A DNA stretch of 64,000 nucleotides from Bdellovibrio sp. 28-41-41 (GTDB lineage: Bacteria; Bdellovibrionota; Bdellovibrionia; Bdellovibrionales; Bdellovibrionaceae). A program made the translations under genes and the position numbers. Below the pieces are notes generated by a model. It did no database searches. It was not told the DNA's origin and saw only the letters and a program-made list of their open reading frames with translations. Location: assembly GCA_002256935.1 (NCBI GenBank), contig NCGL01000001.1, positions 62,001-126,000 on the forward strand. Direction: 5' to 3'. Position 1 is the stretch's first letter. Every line of letters begins with the position of its first letter. Shown here in pieces: positions 54,903-62,488 of the stretch.

Positions 54903-55113
54903 TACTAAGTAGTTATTTTTCTAATATTTGAAGCTTCGAGATGGTCGCAGTGGTGAAAAACGGCAATTTCGATGCCAAAATGATCCTTTTGTGACTAAAT
55001 TAATGAGAGAGCACGCAATCTCAGTCAAAAGTTCTGGACGATTCGAGAAAATTTTGATTAGAGATGGGCTGTAACTCAGGAATTTAGTCCATACTTTTAC
55101 AAAAGGATCTTCT

Positions 55114-55725
55114 GTGAAGACATTAATTCTAATTTTCTCGCTGATTTTTACTCAAATATCTCAAGCTCAAGAAATTTCGACAGTAGAAATCACGCCGAAT
55201 AGATCATCGAAGACACAAAATGAGACATCGACACCGTCTTCGAACACATATAATTCGAATTGGGATATGCGTGATCACCGAAAATTAGGCGCCGGAATCG
55301 GATTAGCGGGAGTTTTTGGACAAATCGGCGGCGTTGCTGACATAAATTTTGACGCACAAAACGCGGCGCAGGTCGGATTTGGTAATGGATATGGGTTTAA
55401 TACGTTTTTCGCGGGCTGGAAAACGAGTTTCGAAAGTCAGTTTGTGTCTCCCTACATCACACTCGGATATTCTCGTTGGTACAATTCAGACAGTGTCGAT
55501 CTTCGTGGTAACTCATATATTTTGGATCAAGTTTTATCAAAAAAGGAATTAGCGAATGGAAAAATCGGAGTCGATTTTCTGCTGGCGAATTTAGGTGTTC
55601 AGTACAATCAATTAGACACTGAGTGGATTGGAAATTCGTTCTTTTTAGAATTTAATTTTCTTTACAGTACTAGTCGGGGAGCCTTGCTACCAGCGGCTTC
55701 TGTGGGATCGATCTATTACTTCTAG
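55114..55725 (+). CDS. Probable outer-membrane beta-barrel protein
   Basis: The 203-residue protein has a signal peptide (about 1-18, SQA cleavage). A Ser/Thr/Asn linker follows (about 25-48), then alternating amphipathic strands rich in Gly and aromatics (VSPYITLGYSRWYNS, NSFFLEFNFLYSTSRG). It ends in phenylalanine, as Omp barrels usually do. The start is a GTG with AAGGATC upstream. It is followed by a strong terminator. A small barrel of about eight strands is plausible; no specific family is recognised. Confidence 0.65.
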   Translation: MKTLILIFSLIFTQISQAQEISTVEITPNRSSKTQNETSTPSSNTYNSNWDMRDHRKLGAGIGLAGVFGQIGGVADINFDAQNAAQVGFGNGYGFNTFFAGWKTSFESQFVSPYITLGYSRWYNSDSVDLRGNSYILDQVLSKKELANGKIGVDFLLANLGVQYNQLDTEWIGNSFFLEFNFLYSTSRGALLPAASVGSIYYF

Positions 55726-55742
55726 ATCTATTTAGACCAAAA

Positions 55743-55769
55743 AAAACCCTCAGTTACCTGAGGGTTTTT
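55743..55769. terminator. Bidirectional terminator between the barrel gene and the lysine peptide gene
   Basis: Perfect 11-bp stem AAAACCCTCAG / CTGAGGGTTTT, loop TTAC, with A and T tracts on both sides. It serves the plus gene ending at 55725 and the minus peptide gene ending at 55790. Confidence 0.9.
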
Positions 55770-55789
55770 AGATTATTAGCCGGAGCTAA

Positions 55790-55864
55790 CTATCTTTTTT
55801 TAGAAGCTTTCTTTTTAGTAGCTTTTTTCTTAGTAGCTTTTTTTGCAGCTTTCTTCTTTGCCAT
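55790..55864 (-). CDS. 24-residue lysine-rich basic peptide
   Basis: A tiny open frame (ATG 55864, TAG 55790) coding MAKKK, then Lys/Ala/Thr repeats to KKASKKR: 13 Lys, 1 Arg, 6 Ala, 2 Thr and 1 Ser of 24 residues. A strong AGGAGGAGC site is placed correctly, a bidirectional terminator lies 20 bp downstream, and a leader with an inverted repeat lies upstream, so it looks like a complete gene. The composition resembles histone H1-type or AlgP tails and the C-terminal tail of L21 (28227) in this window. A nucleic-acid-binding role is plausible but unproven. Confidence 0.7.
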   Translation of the reverse strand: MAKKKAAKKATKKKATKKKASKKR

Positions 55865-55893
55865 GTGCTCCTCCTGGAGATTATTAAAATGAT

Positions 55894-55911
55894 GTAGTGT
55901 TAATTCACTAC
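55894..55911. repeat. Inverted repeat in the leader of the lysine peptide gene
   Basis: Perfect 6-bp arms GTAGTG / CACTAC around TTAATT, 29 bp upstream of the peptide's ATG. A second short palindrome, CTATACTTATAG, lies just beyond and overlaps likely -10 sequences (TATAGT on the minus strand). It may be an operator or a leader hairpin. Confidence 0.45.
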
Positions 55912-56003
55912 AAACTTAAAACTATACTTATAGTCTTCCCAATGCGACAAAGTTCGTCAACAAAAAAAAATCACTTGCACAGAAATTGATACGATTTTCT
56001 TTC

Positions 56004-56756
56004 ATGATGCTATCAATGGTTGTTTCATTTTCGATTTCGCTTCTCGGATTTTTAATTCTAAAGCATGAGATTCACGAATTCTTTTTTAATTTCGGTCTTA
56101 ACACTTCAATTTTCAATTTCATCATGTATTTTTTGGTGTCTGTTGTTTTAATTGTGACTCATTTTACATTCGAAACTCCGACCATCGTGTGGTCTTTCTA
56201 TTTTTTTCTGATCATCATCGCACGATTCTTGCCACACTTGGCACGAAGTTTATTTGAAACTGAAATTCAGAATGAAAGTCTAAACTTTTTAGACAAAATA
56301 ATTCTGGGAGTGTCTGCTGGGATCGCCTTAAGATCTTCCATGGACAAGTCACTTGAGGATATGACCGGTTGGCGACGTCGTCAGTTCCATGATTTGATTC
56401 GGACGGTGAATTTGGGGCAGAATGTTTCGAAAATCGTGTCGCCGACACTTAAAAATTTGGCGGAGGAGTTGTTATTTGTGCAATCATCACAAGTTAAAAC
56501 ACTCGAACAACTTCAAAAACTGCGCCGGAATATAAAATTGCGACTAGATTTGAGACATAGGTCGAGACAAGTGGCGCTAAATATGAATGTGCAAGCCGGA
56601 TTTTTGATTTTCGTTTTCTTCGGAGTCAGTTTTTTTTCGTATTCCAACTATGAGACAAAGTTATTTCTAAAATATCTCCTGCCGGCGACCATTTGGTTCA
56701 GTTTTGGCTGCCTAGGTTTGTTTTATTTGCAAAGGAATCACAAATGGAAGATCTAG
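56004..56756 (+). CDS. TadB-like (type II secretion F domain) membrane protein
   Basis: The 250-residue protein has hydrophobic helices at about 3-23, 38-75 and 203-245 and a cytoplasmic helical bundle between. The core pattern (FLDKIILGVSAGIALRSSMD, then VKTLEQLQKLRRNIK) fits the TadB/T2SF family that forms the pilus inner-membrane platform. The ATG at 56004 is chosen; a TTG at 55986 is in frame. Neither has a clear ribosome site. It is followed by a TadC-like gene with a 13 bp overlap. No tadA, tadZ or flp gene is adjacent. Confidence 0.55.
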   Translation: MMLSMVVSFSISLLGFLILKHEIHEFFFNFGLNTSIFNFIMYFLVSVVLIVTHFTFETPTIVWSFYFFLIIIARFLPHLARSLFETEIQNESLNFLDKIILGVSAGIALRSSMDKSLEDMTGWRRRQFHDLIRTVNLGQNVSKIVSPTLKNLAEELLFVQSSQVKTLEQLQKLRRNIKLRLDLRHRSRQVALNMNVQAGFLIFVFFGVSFFSYSNYETKLFLKYLLPATIWFSFGCLGLFYLQRNHKWKI

Positions 56757-57193
56757 CGCCGCCACTTGAGCTGTTGTTGCACGTGAAAAGTAGTATTGAA
56801 AAAGGAAAATCTATCCAAGATGGAATTAAACGCTATCTTACAGCACACAATGGCCACGCATTTGCTAATCATATGTTTGTTAAAGCCACACGCCAGTGGT
56901 TCATTTTAATCGAACGTCAGCTTCCTACACACGAACATGTAGTGGGTGTGAAATCTATTTATCGTCGACAAGTGCTACAGTTGCTGGAGAAAGGGATTAA
57001 GAAAGAGCCGATCTACAATCAGATTCTCATACTCGAACACGAGATTTATCAGGCGTGTGAACGCGAGATCCAAGAAAAGTTAATTAAACTTCCCTACTTA
57101 GTGATGATTCCCGTCCTATTTTTCCAGTTTCCCGCGCTCTTAACTGTAATTTTTGGGCCCCTTTTGCAAAATTTTATTGAAAGTTTAAGATGA
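56744..57193 (+). CDS. TadC-like T2SF membrane protein
   Basis: The 149-residue protein has a cytoplasmic helical domain (about 1-115) and one or two C-terminal helices (about 118-148). The ATG at 56744 has AAAGGAA upstream. Together with the previous gene it resembles a TadB-TadC pair, though both are shorter than classical members (usually near 300 residues). The pair could be a reduced platform for pilus-like assembly. Assignment rests on layout and weak pattern matching. Confidence 0.5.
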   Translation: MEDLAPPLELLLHVKSSIEKGKSIQDGIKRYLTAHNGHAFANHMFVKATRQWFILIERQLPTHEHVVGVKSIYRRQVLQLLEKGIKKEPIYNQILILEHEIYQACEREIQEKLIKLPYLVMIPVLFFQFPALLTVIFGPLLQNFIESLR

Positions 57194-57228
57194 AGTAGGC
57201 GAAAATAGATAAAACGGGGGCGCGTTTG

Positions 57229-57480
57229 GTGTTTTGCAAAGAAAAAAATCTTCTGAAATCTGCTAGCGACAAAATCAATTTGTCTTTGCGAGGGGCGGAA
57301 TCAAAACTGGAACTCTATCGGCTTTTGGTCGATGAGCTTATTAAAGATGCTCCTGATAAAGTCAAAGTTCGCGATTACTGTAAATTTCTTAAAATCCCCT
57401 ATTCATTGAACTCGGCGACACAGCTAGGAACGGTTTTTAATCGGTTGCAGTCCTTAAATCGCCAAGCTATTAATGAATAA
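57229..57480 (+). CDS. Hypothetical small protein upstream of the transsulfuration genes
   Basis: The GTG at 57229 gives 83 residues (a TTG at 57226 is alternative). It is soluble and mostly helical, with a Lys/Glu/Leu pattern. No family recognised. It overlaps the next gene by one base (TAATG), so it may be translated together with the PLP enzyme. The ribosome site (GGGGG) is weak. Confidence 0.4.
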   Translation: MFCKEKNLLKSASDKINLSLRGAESKLELYRLLVDELIKDAPDKVKVRDYCKFLKIPYSLNSATQLGTVFNRLQSLNRQAINE

Positions 57481-58529
57481 TGTCTAAGATTAAAAACTCT
57501 ATTATTGAAACCATCGGCAATACGCCGGTCATTAAACTTAACTCTATAACAAAAGATTCAATTCACGATTTTTATGTGAAACTTGAATATTTCAATCCTG
57601 GTGGCAGCGTAAAAGATCGTATTGCTATCGCATTGATTGAAGGCGCGGAAAAACGAGGGGAACTAAAGCCCGGCGGCACTATCGTCGAAGCGACTTCGGG
57701 CAATACGGGATTGGGATTAGCATTCGTAGCCGCAAGTAAAGGTTATAAATGTATTTTCATCATGCCAGATAAGATCAGCGAAGAAAAACGCGCGATTTTA
57801 GCTGCATTTGGTGCCAAAGTTTTGATTACACCAACAGGGGTTGAGCCGACAGATCCAAGATACTACGTAAATGTCGCCAAAAAGGTCGCCGATAACACAC
57901 CAAATTGTTTCTACGCGAATCAATATCACAACATCGACAATCGTGAACGCCATTATAAATCAACAGGTCCTGAAATTTGGGAACAAATGGACGGAAAACT
58001 TGACGTATTCGTTGCCGGTGCGGGAACGGGCGGCACTATTTCTGGTGTTGGTCGCTATTTAAAAGAAAAAAACCCAAATGTTAAAATTGTGTGTGCAGAT
58101 CCAGTAGGAAGTATTCTATACGATCTATTTTATCACAAAAAAGTTATCGATCCGCCGGCATCATATAAAGTAGAAGGTGTTGGAGAAGATTTCTTGCCTG
58201 AAAACGTGGAACTTCAATACATGGATGATTTTGAAAAGGTGAATGATAAAGAATCATTCTTAATGACGCGTGAATTAATCCAAAAAGAATCTCTATGCGT
58301 TGGTCCATCTAGCGCGATGGCTTTAGTAGGCGCGATTAATTACGGCAAAAAAATCAAAGAAAAGAAGAGATTCCTGGTGATGTTGCCTGATAGTGGAAAG
58401 GCGTATTTGAGCAAAGCGTTCAACAACAAATGGATGATCGACAACGGTTTCCTAACTGCGGATGAAATTGGGAGCGTTTTTAATAAAATTGAAGACTACC
58501 AAACGTATTATAAAGAAATTGGAATTTAG
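57480..58529 (+). CDS. Cystathionine beta-synthase / cysteine synthase family PLP enzyme
   Basis: Fold type II PLP enzyme. In 349 residues it shows the PLP lysine in NPGGSVKDR (Lys45), the substrate loop TSGNTG and the phosphate-binding GTGGT. The extra sequences KISEEKRAILAAFGAKVLI, and length over plain CysK (about 310), lean to cystathionine beta-synthase without regulatory CBS domains. With the next gene it would convert homocysteine to cystathionine and then cysteine (reverse transsulfuration). OAS sulfhydrylase activity cannot be ruled out. Confidence 0.87.
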   Translation: MSKIKNSIIETIGNTPVIKLNSITKDSIHDFYVKLEYFNPGGSVKDRIAIALIEGAEKRGELKPGGTIVEATSGNTGLGLAFVAASKGYKCIFIMPDKISEEKRAILAAFGAKVLITPTGVEPTDPRYYVNVAKKVADNTPNCFYANQYHNIDNRERHYKSTGPEIWEQMDGKLDVFVAGAGTGGTISGVGRYLKEKNPNVKIVCADPVGSILYDLFYHKKVIDPPASYKVEGVGEDFLPENVELQYMDDFEKVNDKESFLMTRELIQKESLCVGPSSAMALVGAINYGKKIKEKKRFLVMLPDSGKAYLSKAFNNKWMIDNGFLTADEIGSVFNKIEDYQTYYKEIGI

Positions 58530-58556
58530 GTTTAGTTAAACCTATAGAGGTATTAA

Positions 58557-59717
58557 ATGAAATACAAAGACACAAAAGTTAATTTTGCCACAAAAGCAAT
58601 CCATGCGGGTCAACAACCTGACCCAACGACAGGGGCGATCATGACTCCTGTTTATTTAACATCGACTTACGTACAAGAATCTCCTGGAGTCCACAAAGGG
58701 TGGGAGTATTCGCGTACTCACAATCCCACTCGCAAAGCGTATGAAAATTGTATGGCCGCTTTGGAAAACGGAACTCACGGGTTTGCGTTTGCTTCTGGCT
58801 GCGCGGCAACGACTACAATTTTAGCTTTATTGAAAAATGCTGATCACGTCATCGCGATGGATGATATGTACGGAGGTACATTTCGACTATTTGATAAGGT
58901 GCTGCGACCGATGGGTTTAAATTTTTCATACGTTGATTTAACTCAAGTTAAGAATTTTGAAGCAGCGATTACGCCAGCAACAAAAATGGTTTGGCTTGAA
59001 ACACCAACAAACCCGACTTTAAAACTAGCCGACATCGAAACTATTGCAAAAATCGCACATCAAAAGGGAATTTTGGTTGTTGTGGACAATACGTTTATGA
59101 GTCCGTTCTTTCAAAGACCACTCGATTTAGGCGCGGATATCGTTGTTCACTCGGCAACAAAATACATCGGTGGTCATTCGGATATGGTGGGCGGCATTGC
59201 CGTTACTAATAAAGCCGAACTCGCAGAACGTATGGCATTTTTAAGCAACTCAATGGGAACAATCCAAGGTCCATTTGATTCGTTTTTAGCCCTTAGAAGT
59301 TTGAAAACGTTGCCTCTAAGAATGAAAGCTCACGAAGCCAACGCTATACAAGTTGCCAATTTCTTGGCGTCACACCCAAAAGTAGAAAAAGTAATTTACC
59401 CAGGTTTAAAATCTCATCCTCAGCATGACTTAGCTAAACGCCAAATGCTGGGATTTGGTGGAATGATCACGTTTTTCATCAAAGGCGGCCTTCCGGCAGC
59501 TAGAAAGTTTCTAGAAAGCGTAGAAATCTTCGCTTTAGCTGAAAGTTTAGGCGGAGTAGAATCTTTGGTAGAGCATCCGGCGATCATGACTCACGCGAGT
59601 GTCCCTGCAGATAAGCGTAAAGAGCTAGGAATCGATGATTCATTGATCCGTTTATCGGTAGGAATCGAAGATATTGATGATCTAATCAAGGATTTGGAAA
59701 AAGCTTTTAACTCTTGA
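58557..59717 (+). CDS. Cystathionine gamma-synthase / gamma-lyase (Cys/Met metabolism PLP enzyme)
   Basis: Fold type I PLP enzyme of the Cys/Met family. The 386-residue protein has the N-terminal FATKAIHAGQQPDPTTGAI, the PLP lysine in HSATKYIGGHSD, and EHPAIMTHASVP near the C-terminus. Members interconvert cystathionine with cysteine or homocysteine; which direction is used is not visible. The CBS-like neighbour favours gamma-lyase. The start follows AGAGG by 8 bases. The stop codon overlaps a perfect TTGACA box. Confidence 0.9.
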   Translation: MKYKDTKVNFATKAIHAGQQPDPTTGAIMTPVYLTSTYVQESPGVHKGWEYSRTHNPTRKAYENCMAALENGTHGFAFASGCAATTTILALLKNADHVIAMDDMYGGTFRLFDKVLRPMGLNFSYVDLTQVKNFEAAITPATKMVWLETPTNPTLKLADIETIAKIAHQKGILVVVDNTFMSPFFQRPLDLGADIVVHSATKYIGGHSDMVGGIAVTNKAELAERMAFLSNSMGTIQGPFDSFLALRSLKTLPLRMKAHEANAIQVANFLASHPKVEKVIYPGLKSHPQHDLAKRQMLGFGGMITFFIKGGLPAARKFLESVEIFALAESLGGVESLVEHPAIMTHASVPADKRKELGIDDSLIRLSVGIEDIDDLIKDLEKAFNS

Positions 59718-59743
59718 CAAGATATTTACTGGAAGGTTACTAA
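59714..59743 (+). promoter_or_regulatory. Promoter of tRNA-Phe
   Basis: TTGACA at 59714-59719, overlapping the preceding gene's TGA stop, an 18-base spacer, and TACTAA as -10 at 59738-59743. The tRNA begins 25 bp further on. Confidence 0.6.
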
Positions 59744-59768
59744 AGTGGCTTCGGAAAATTAAAACCGA

Positions 59769-59844
<76 letters not shown>

Positions 59845-59856
59845 TTTTTTATTTTT

Positions 59857-59894
59857 AAAAGACCCAAAATTTTTTTTGATTTTGGGTCTTTTTT
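59857..59894 (+). terminator. Terminator of tRNA-Phe
   Basis: Perfect 14-bp stem (AAAAGACCCAAAAT / ATTTTGGGTCTTTT) with an 8-base loop and a T tract, 13 bp past the CCA end. Confidence 0.92.
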
Positions 59895-59987
59895 CGTTTC
59901 AAACCGCCACCTATCAGCCAGACAATGATGATTTCTTTTCTAGACAGCACTCCTAAGTTTTTTAACAAAATGGATGTGGGGGTGTGG

Positions 59988-60363
59988 ATGTATATAAAAT
60001 TTATTACGGTAGTTATTCTATTTTTATGGAATTCAATAGTCTTGCGAAGGTACTTCTTGCAAACGCCAAATTCATATATATGGAGGCGATAAAGGAGATC
60101 CATATAGTATTTCAATGATTGCACACAATGCGAAGCCTCCGGACTCAACTGACTCTGGTGCAATTTTGGCAAAAAAAACCATAGGACTTTGGGAGCAGGT
60201 CAGCTAGATGAATTCTTTTAAAATCAACAATACCTAACGTTCTATTTTGAGAATGCCTTAGAAAGCAAACAGCATGACCAACTTTCTTTTGGAAATGCGA
60301 AAATTTTAACTCAAGTTTTTGTCGCAAACCCTTTATTTAGTAATTTTGAAAACTTGTTGCCCT
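59988..60363 (+). pseudogene. Possible decayed gene in a non-coding stretch
   Basis: In about 550 bp without an intact gene (59895-60451), plus-strand pieces look protein-like but are split by stops and frame changes. A leader-like start (MYIKFITVVILFLW, from 59988) is followed by a run ending in a stop (AHNAKPPDSTDSGAILAKKT, about 60120-60207). A piece in another frame ends at 60363 (QLSFGNAKILTQVFVANPL). No ribosome site or known domain is seen. It could be chance; codon bias and spacing only suggest a remnant. Confidence 0.35.
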
Positions 60364-60451
60364 AAAAACACTCGGTTTTAAGAAAATCTAAATTAATAGG
60401 GCTCCATAGCCTGGGGTCCTATTTTTCAGTAACAATCTGATTTGGAATAGT

Positions 60452-61579
60452 TTATTCTCCCGCAACCAGCTGTTTATCAATTTTAATATTCAGGATTTTA
60501 CCAATTTGATCAATCGGTTCGATGAGCTGCTCACTCAGGCCTTTAAGGATCATCGAGTCTTGAGTCAACTGTTCTGAACTATTCAAAATTTGTTCAGAAC
60601 TATTTTGAATAGCCGCTATACCTTGATTGATTTCACGAACACCGATTTCTTGTTTCAGAGCCGCATTCGAAATTTGCCCAGTCATTTGTGAAACAATCGT
60701 AAACTGAGTCACAATTTCTTCGATGGCATCAGCTCCTTCACGAGCCTGAGTTTCCCCAATGAGACTATTTCGATCAGCTTTTTTGACCAGATCTGTCAAA
60801 TCAGTCTTTAGACGTGAAACCATTTCGCTCGATTCAGAAACACTGGCATCAAGGATGGTATCAATTTCCAATGCGGCCTCTCCCGATGAAACCGCAAGCT
60901 TTCCGATCTCTTCGGCCACCACCGAAAAGCCTTTGCCCTGTTCACCGGCTCGGGCGGCCTCCACCGACGCATTGAAGGACAACAGTTTTGTCTGAAACAC
61001 GATGTTTTTAATGAGAACTGATTTTCCTCTGATCTCTTCAAGTCGCTGTAATATTTTTTCAATCTGTGCGAATTTTTCTTCGACAGTCTTGGATAAAATT
61101 AACGACGAGGATCTGATTTCTGAAATACTTTCTGAAATCATCGTCATTGCTCGCTGCCCTTGATTGATAGCCTGATCCGCCGTTTGCGTGGCCCCGACCA
61201 AGTTTCGCACATTTTCAGACGTATGAGCGACCAGCGACGATATTTCTTTCAGAGCAGAGCTGGACTGGGCAACAGCGACTGATTGCCCGGCCGACTGTTT
61301 CGATAATTGCTCATTCGATGAAAAAATATTTCGCGATTTTTCTGCGACGGTTTCAGAAGAATCATAAATCAACTGCAAATATTTTCGTCCACCTTGATTG
61401 GTTTTAGTTCGGCGCATTGTGACCGCAATGCCGACCGCTAAACCCAAAGAGTTGATCAGCACTTCAAGGTAGTCTTGAAAATAAAATCCATGGCCGATAC
61501 CAATGACAAGCAGCACGCGGACTAAAAATGGGCCCCAAACACTTAACTTTAAATAATTTGCCACTATCGCTGTCTCCAT
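60452..61579 (-). CDS. Methyl-accepting chemotaxis-like receptor, short, no sensor domain
   Basis: The 375-residue protein has two membrane helices near the N-terminus (about 10-52) with almost no periplasmic loop. A signalling coiled-coil hairpin follows (about 85-360), with the tip [20 protein letters not shown] and [11 protein letters not shown]. The tip keeps the CheW/CheA contact pattern but differs from consensus at several places (FQTKLLSFN for QTNLLALN). With no large external domain it may sense membrane or cytosolic states. It stands alone in a gene-poor zone. A related tip fragment lies in the 7077 pseudogene. Confidence 0.88.
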   Translation of the reverse strand: METAIVANYLKLSVWGPFLVRVLLVIGIGHGFYFQDYLEVLINSLGLAVGIAVTMRRTKTNQGGRKYLQLIYDSSETVAEKSRNIFSSNEQLSKQSAGQSVAVAQSSSALKEISSLVAHTSENVRNLVGATQTADQAINQGQRAMTMISESISEIRSSSLILSKTVEEKFAQIEKILQRLEEIRGKSVLIKNIVFQTKLLSFNASVEAARAGEQGKGFSVVAEEIGKLAVSSGEAALEIDTILDASVSESSEMVSRLKTDLTDLVKKADRNSLIGETQAREGADAIEEIVTQFTIVSQMTGQISNAALKQEIGVREINQGIAAIQNSSEQILNSSEQLTQDSMILKGLSEQLIEPIDQIGKILNIKIDKQLVAGE

Positions 61580-61641
61580 TAATCAATTAAGCAGAGGTTG
61601 CTTCAGACCTCTGCAAAAAATTTCCTGTCGATTGCAGTTTT

Positions 61642-61785
61642 TTAAGTTGATCCAAAAAAACTCGGGACGGCGAAAATAAAACCAGTCTTTAAATCGACTT
61701 CGCCTTTTTTAAGATAGAAAATTTCACCGACGAGTGCCGTGGAACCTACGATAAATAAGGAATAAGCCGTGACGGTTACTGGATT
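61642..61785 (-). pseudogene. TauE/SafE transporter C-terminal remnant
   Basis: The frame encodes about 47 residues resembling the middle of TauE/SafE-type (sulfite exporter-like) membrane permeases: NPVTVTAYSLFIVGSTALVG, then YLKKGEVDLKTGFIFAVPSF. A stop follows, where the family would continue. Upstream of 61785 the sequence changes abruptly. A fragment of a much larger gene; no promoter or start is seen. Confidence 0.55.
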
Positions 61786-61934
61786 CGTATATTGGTGGCT
61801 TTTCGAAGGCCAGCAATGTCCAAGGCTTGAACGGTTTAGACCTTGAAGTTGCATTTACTGACGGCAGGGGTAATTGGGATAGTAACTTTGGTAGAAACTA
61901 TTCATTTCATTTTGATCAACGACATTTGTACTAG
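61773..61934 (+). pseudogene. Remnant resembling a carbohydrate-binding module
   Basis: Open plus frame of about 53 codons ending at a TAG. The centre reads LEVAFTDGRGNWDSNFGRNY, a WD-N-G-NY pattern reminiscent of starch-binding CBM25/26-like modules of secreted glycosidases. It abuts the TauE-like remnant of the opposite strand at about 61783 and has no start. Function call is tentative. Confidence 0.4.
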
Positions 61935-62278
61935 CTGAGGCGGTAACCAATGTCCGTGGGCCCGATCTTGCGTATGAGTTGAGTAAACCAATTCAGGCGG
62001 GCGAGCGTATAAACATTAAGCTCAGCGGCAACAAGAAAATTGAAGTTCATAGAGTTGCCGGTGTTTTGCTTTCTCCTATCGCAGAAAGACAACAGCGCGA
62101 AGATTCGTTTCAACTTTTCAGCAAAGTCAATTTTTTGAAAAGGGCCGAGACCGATGACACCATCGTCGCAGTTAACAAAGGGTATTTATCGAAGTGGAAA
62201 CGGGGATCGTACACTCCGAAGGCTGCCTTAATCAGGCCGCATATTTTGTTTTTTCGTGTTGAAAAGTGGAATTGTTGA
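61916..62278 (+). pseudogene. Unidentified gene remnant
   Basis: Open frame of 120 codons without a good start or ribosome site (first TTG at 61979). It holds protein-like sequence such as AGERINIKLSGNKKIEVHRV and ETDDTIVAVNKGYLSKW but no recognised domain. It follows the CBM-like remnant in a different frame. It may be a single broken piece or coincidental. Confidence 0.35.
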
Positions 62279-62488
62279 CGACAGAATAACTCATCCACAG
62301 GAATCCAGTGGAAGGATCTTTAGTTACCGATGGATCAAAGATTCCGCCGGCACTGACGCCAGGAAAGGTAAGCTGCGTGGCCTGAACGCCAGAATCAGGA
62401 GACGCTGGGCTATCAGAAGAAGATCCACTGCAATTATTAATAAATACTAAGCAAAGGGCACAAAAACGAGCGCTAAATGCGCGCGCAT
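62232..62488 (-). pseudogene. Frameshifted lipoprotein N-terminal remnant after ptsI
   Basis: The ATG at 62488 directly follows the ptsI stop (TAAATG). It reads MRAHLALVFVPFA then TAG. One frame over, the sequence continues as a lipoprotein signal end and mature protein: LVFINNCSGSSSDSPASP, then FDPSVTKDPSTGFLWMSYS. This stops at 62232 well short of a full protein. The DPSVTKDP and GFLWMSYS patterns recall exported sialidase-like propellers. Both the frameshift and the truncated end mark a pseudogene. Confidence 0.6.

Noticed and set aside
59855-60172. Minus-strand open frame of 105 codons after tRNA-Phe
   Set aside because: Its C-terminal part is the tRNA terminator hairpin read backwards, it has no ribosome site, and the sequence is not protein-like.
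62440-62460. Programmed -1 frameshift in the lipoprotein remnant
   Set aside because: The CCCTTTG run is not in the X-XXY-YYZ phase needed for slippage, and the downstream frame is truncated anyway.
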